Source: an uncultured Clostridia bacterium (GTDB lineage Bacteria > Bacillota > Clostridia > Christensenellales > Aristaeellaceae). From it: a stretch of DNA of 6,864 nucleotides. This document shows positions 5,287 to 6,864 of this stretch, piece after piece (position 1 is the stretch's first letter; each line of letters opens with the position of its first letter). A program made the translations under genes and the position numbers. Below the pieces are notes generated by a model, which had not been told where the DNA came from, did not search any database, and saw nothing but the letters and a program-made list of their open reading frames with translations. Location of the stretch: contig CAMOUF010000303.1 in NCBI GenBank assembly GCA_946626395.1, forward strand, positions 1 through 6,864, written 5' to 3'.

Positions 5287-6606
5287 TCAGCTGGCGGTTG
5301 GCTCGGTGGTATCCGGCTGCTGCTCAGGAAGCTTCGCGCGGCGGGGCCGATGCACAGGCTGTTTCGCGGCCGCTTCGGCGTATTCGATCAGTGGCTTTTC
5401 GCCTTTCTCGATCACGTCTTTGGTGATCACGCAGCGCTTGGCATTCGTCTGCCCCGGCAGATCAAACAGGGTATCCAGCAGGGCGTTTTCGATAATGGAC
5501 CTTAGGCCCCGGGCGCCGCTCTTGCGTTCAATGGCCTGCTTGGCGATGGCTTCCAAGGCGTCCTGCTCAAACGCCAGCTCCGCCCCATCCAGGTTGACCA
5601 GCTTTTGATACTGCTTCACCAGCGCGTTCCGGGGCTCAGTCAAAATTTTGATCAGTGCCTCTTCATCCAGGGCATCCAGCGTCACCGTGACCGGCAAGCG
5701 GCCCACGAATTCGGGAATCAGGCCAAATTTCAGCAGATCCTCCGGCCGCATTTCCCGCAGGATCTCCCCCACGTTTTGCTTCTTTTTTCCTTGCGGATCA
5801 GCGCCAAAGCCCAGCGCTTTTTTGCCCACCCGCTGTTCAATGATCCGGGACAGCCCGTCGAACGCGCCGCCGCAGATGAACAGGATGTTGGTGGTATCAA
5901 TGCGCAGGCATTCCTGATTGGGATGCTTCCTTCCGCCCTGGGGCGGCACGTTGGCCACGGTGCCCTCCAGAATTTTCAGCAGCGCCTGCTGCACGCCTTC
6001 GCCGCTCACATCCCGGGTGATGGATACGTTTTCGCTTTTCCGGGCAATTTTGTCGATTTCATCGATATAGATAATGCCGCGCTCGGCGGAACGGATATCA
6101 TTGCCCGCGGCCTGGATCAGGCGCAGCAGGATATTTTCCACGTCCTCGCCCACATAGCCCGCTTCCGTCAGGGTGGTCGCGTCCACGATGGCGAAGGGCA
6201 CGTTTAAAATCCTGGCCAGCGACTGGGCCAGATAGGTTTTGCCGCAGCCGGTGGGCCCGATCATGAGCACGTTGGATTTTTGCAGCTCCACGCCGTCCTT
6301 TTTGACCGGCGCACTGATGCGCTTATAGTGGTTGTAAACGGCCACGCAGAGGGTGCGCTTGGCGCGCTCCTGGCCGATCACGTATTCATCCAGCACTTCC
6401 TTCATTTCGGAAGGGGTGGGAATCTGGCCCATGTCCTGGGCGGCGGACACCATATCCATGTCGTCCGCTACAATTTCCTGGCACAGGGCCACGCACTCAT
6501 TGCAGATATACGCTCCCGGCCCTGCAATGATCCGCCGCACCTGATCCTGGGTTTTCCCGCAGAAGGAGCAGCGCAGCTTCCGGGAACCGATATCATCCTT
6601 TGCCAT
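5287..6606 (-). CDS. clpX: ATP-dependent Clp protease ATP-binding subunit ClpX
   Basis: AAA+ unfoldase; as a hexamer it recognises tagged or misfolded proteins, unfolds them with ATP and threads them into ClpP. Complete at 439 residues. The N-terminal zinc-binding domain has Cys13, 16, 35 and 38. The AAA+ module shows Walker A GPTGCGKT (117-124), pore-1 loop GYVGED (150-155), Walker B IIYIDEID (178-185), RKHP of the second pore loop (226-229), the arginine-finger segment EFVGRLP (299-305) and sensor 2 GARGLRS (364-370). The ClpP-docking tripeptide is LGF (265-267) where E. coli has IGF. After about residue 410 there is a Pro/Glu/Lys-rich, probably disordered tail, so the protein is slightly longer than usual. 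ATG at 6606 follows GAGG with 5 bases between. It lies 24 bases after clpP in the same operon and is followed by a terminator. Confidence 0.98.
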   Translation of the reverse strand: MAKDDIGSRKLRCSFCGKTQDQVRRIIAGPGAYICNECVALCQEIVADDMDMVSAAQDMGQIPTPSEMKEVLDEYVIGQERAKRTLCVAVYNHYKRISAPVKKDGVELQKSNVLMIGPTGCGKTYLAQSLARILNVPFAIVDATTLTEAGYVGEDVENILLRLIQAAGNDIRSAERGIIYIDEIDKIARKSENVSITRDVSGEGVQQALLKILEGTVANVPPQGGRKHPNQECLRIDTTNILFICGGAFDGLSRIIEQRVGKKALGFGADPQGKKKQNVGEILREMRPEDLLKFGLIPEFVGRLPVTVTLDALDEEALIKILTEPRNALVKQYQKLVNLDGAELAFEQDALEAIAKQAIERKSGARGLRSIIENALLDTLFDLPGQTNAKRCVITKDVIEKGEKPLIEYAEAAAKQPVHRPRRAKLPEQQPDTTEPTAS

Positions 6607-6630
6607 GTTTACCTCGTTATCGCCCGGCCT

Positions 6631-6864
6631 TTATTTCTGCCGGGGCTGATAGATTTCGTCGATAATGCCGTAGTCCAGGGCTTCCTGGGCTGTCATAAAA
6701 TAATCCCGCTCCACGTCGTGGGCGATTTTTTCCAGAGGCTGGCCTGTCATTTGGGCCATCAGGGTATTCATTTTATTCTTGGTGCGCAATAGCCATTCGG
6801 CGTGAATGGTCACATCGGTGGCCTGGCCGGAAGCGCCGCCGGAGGGCTGATGGATCATGACCTC
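6631..6864 (-). CDS. clpP: ATP-dependent Clp protease proteolytic subunit ClpP (5' part outside window)
   Basis: C-terminal 77 residues of the serine peptidase that forms the ClpXP degradation chamber. The reading frame is open to the right edge, and full ClpP is about 195-200 residues, so roughly 60% of the gene and its catalytic serine lie outside. Visible are the catalytic histidine in MIHQPSGG, directly after the edge, and the ERDYFM segment that holds the catalytic aspartate, followed by TAQEALDYGIIDEI, all standard for the family. It ends with TAA, and clpX starts 24 bases later, so the two are co-transcribed. The promoter must lie outside the window. Confidence 0.97.
   Translation of the reverse strand, partial: EVMIHQPSGGASGQATDVTIHAEWLLRTKNKMNTLMAQMTGQPLEKIAHDVERDYFMTAQEALDYGIIDEIYQPRQK

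Noticed and set aside
5605..6207. Plus-strand open frame of 200 codons opposite clpX
   Set aside because: It is antisense to the highly conserved clpX, and its translation resembles no protein family I know. The same holds for the shorter plus-strand frames at 6280-6792 and 249-713.

Overview
The window suggests a Bacillota genome, probably class Clostridia. The grounds are the clpP-clpX order, strong AGGAGG-type ribosome binding sites, a sigma-A-type promoter at full consensus, and a CUT1-type sugar ABC transporter of the kind common in gut and plant-degrading clostridia. Species cannot be told from the sequence. All six genes lie on the minus strand, so they are read from right to left.

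Right part (6864 to 5239): the 3' end of clpP, then a complete clpX 24 bases downstream, then an intrinsic terminator. Together the two make the ClpXP protease: ClpX unfolds substrates and feeds them to the ClpP chamber.

Middle part (5213 to 3836): a small 2H-superfamily phosphoesterase (two HxS/T motifs) and a patatin-like phospholipase. They are separated by 10 bases, and the ribosome binding site of the second overlaps the stop codon of the first, so they are almost certainly one translationally coupled unit. They start only about 25 bases after the clpX terminator, with no convincing promoter in between. Their base composition is visibly lower in G+C than both flanks. Substrates cannot be read from the sequence.

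The 193-base gap 3643-3835 is AT-rich and holds the only strong promoter seen (TTGACA, 17-base spacer, TATAAT). A 14-base perfect inverted repeat followed by a T-tract sits just after the predicted transcription start, in the leader of the next gene.

Left part (3642 to 1): a 963-residue extracytoplasmic solute-binding protein and, 28 bases later, the first 240 residues of a MalF/UgpA/LplB-type permease that runs off the left edge. The binding protein is more than twice the usual size. It has an N-terminal membrane anchor without a lipobox, two tandem beta-sandwich-like modules that are copies of each other, a helical linker, and a C-terminal family 1 binding domain. A second permease probably follows outside the window, and the ATPase may be encoded elsewhere.

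The points most worth checking are the architecture of the giant binding protein, the terminator-like hairpin directly behind a perfect promoter, and the coupled 2H phosphoesterase/patatin pair inserted after clpX. No mobile element, CRISPR array, tRNA or rRNA was seen.
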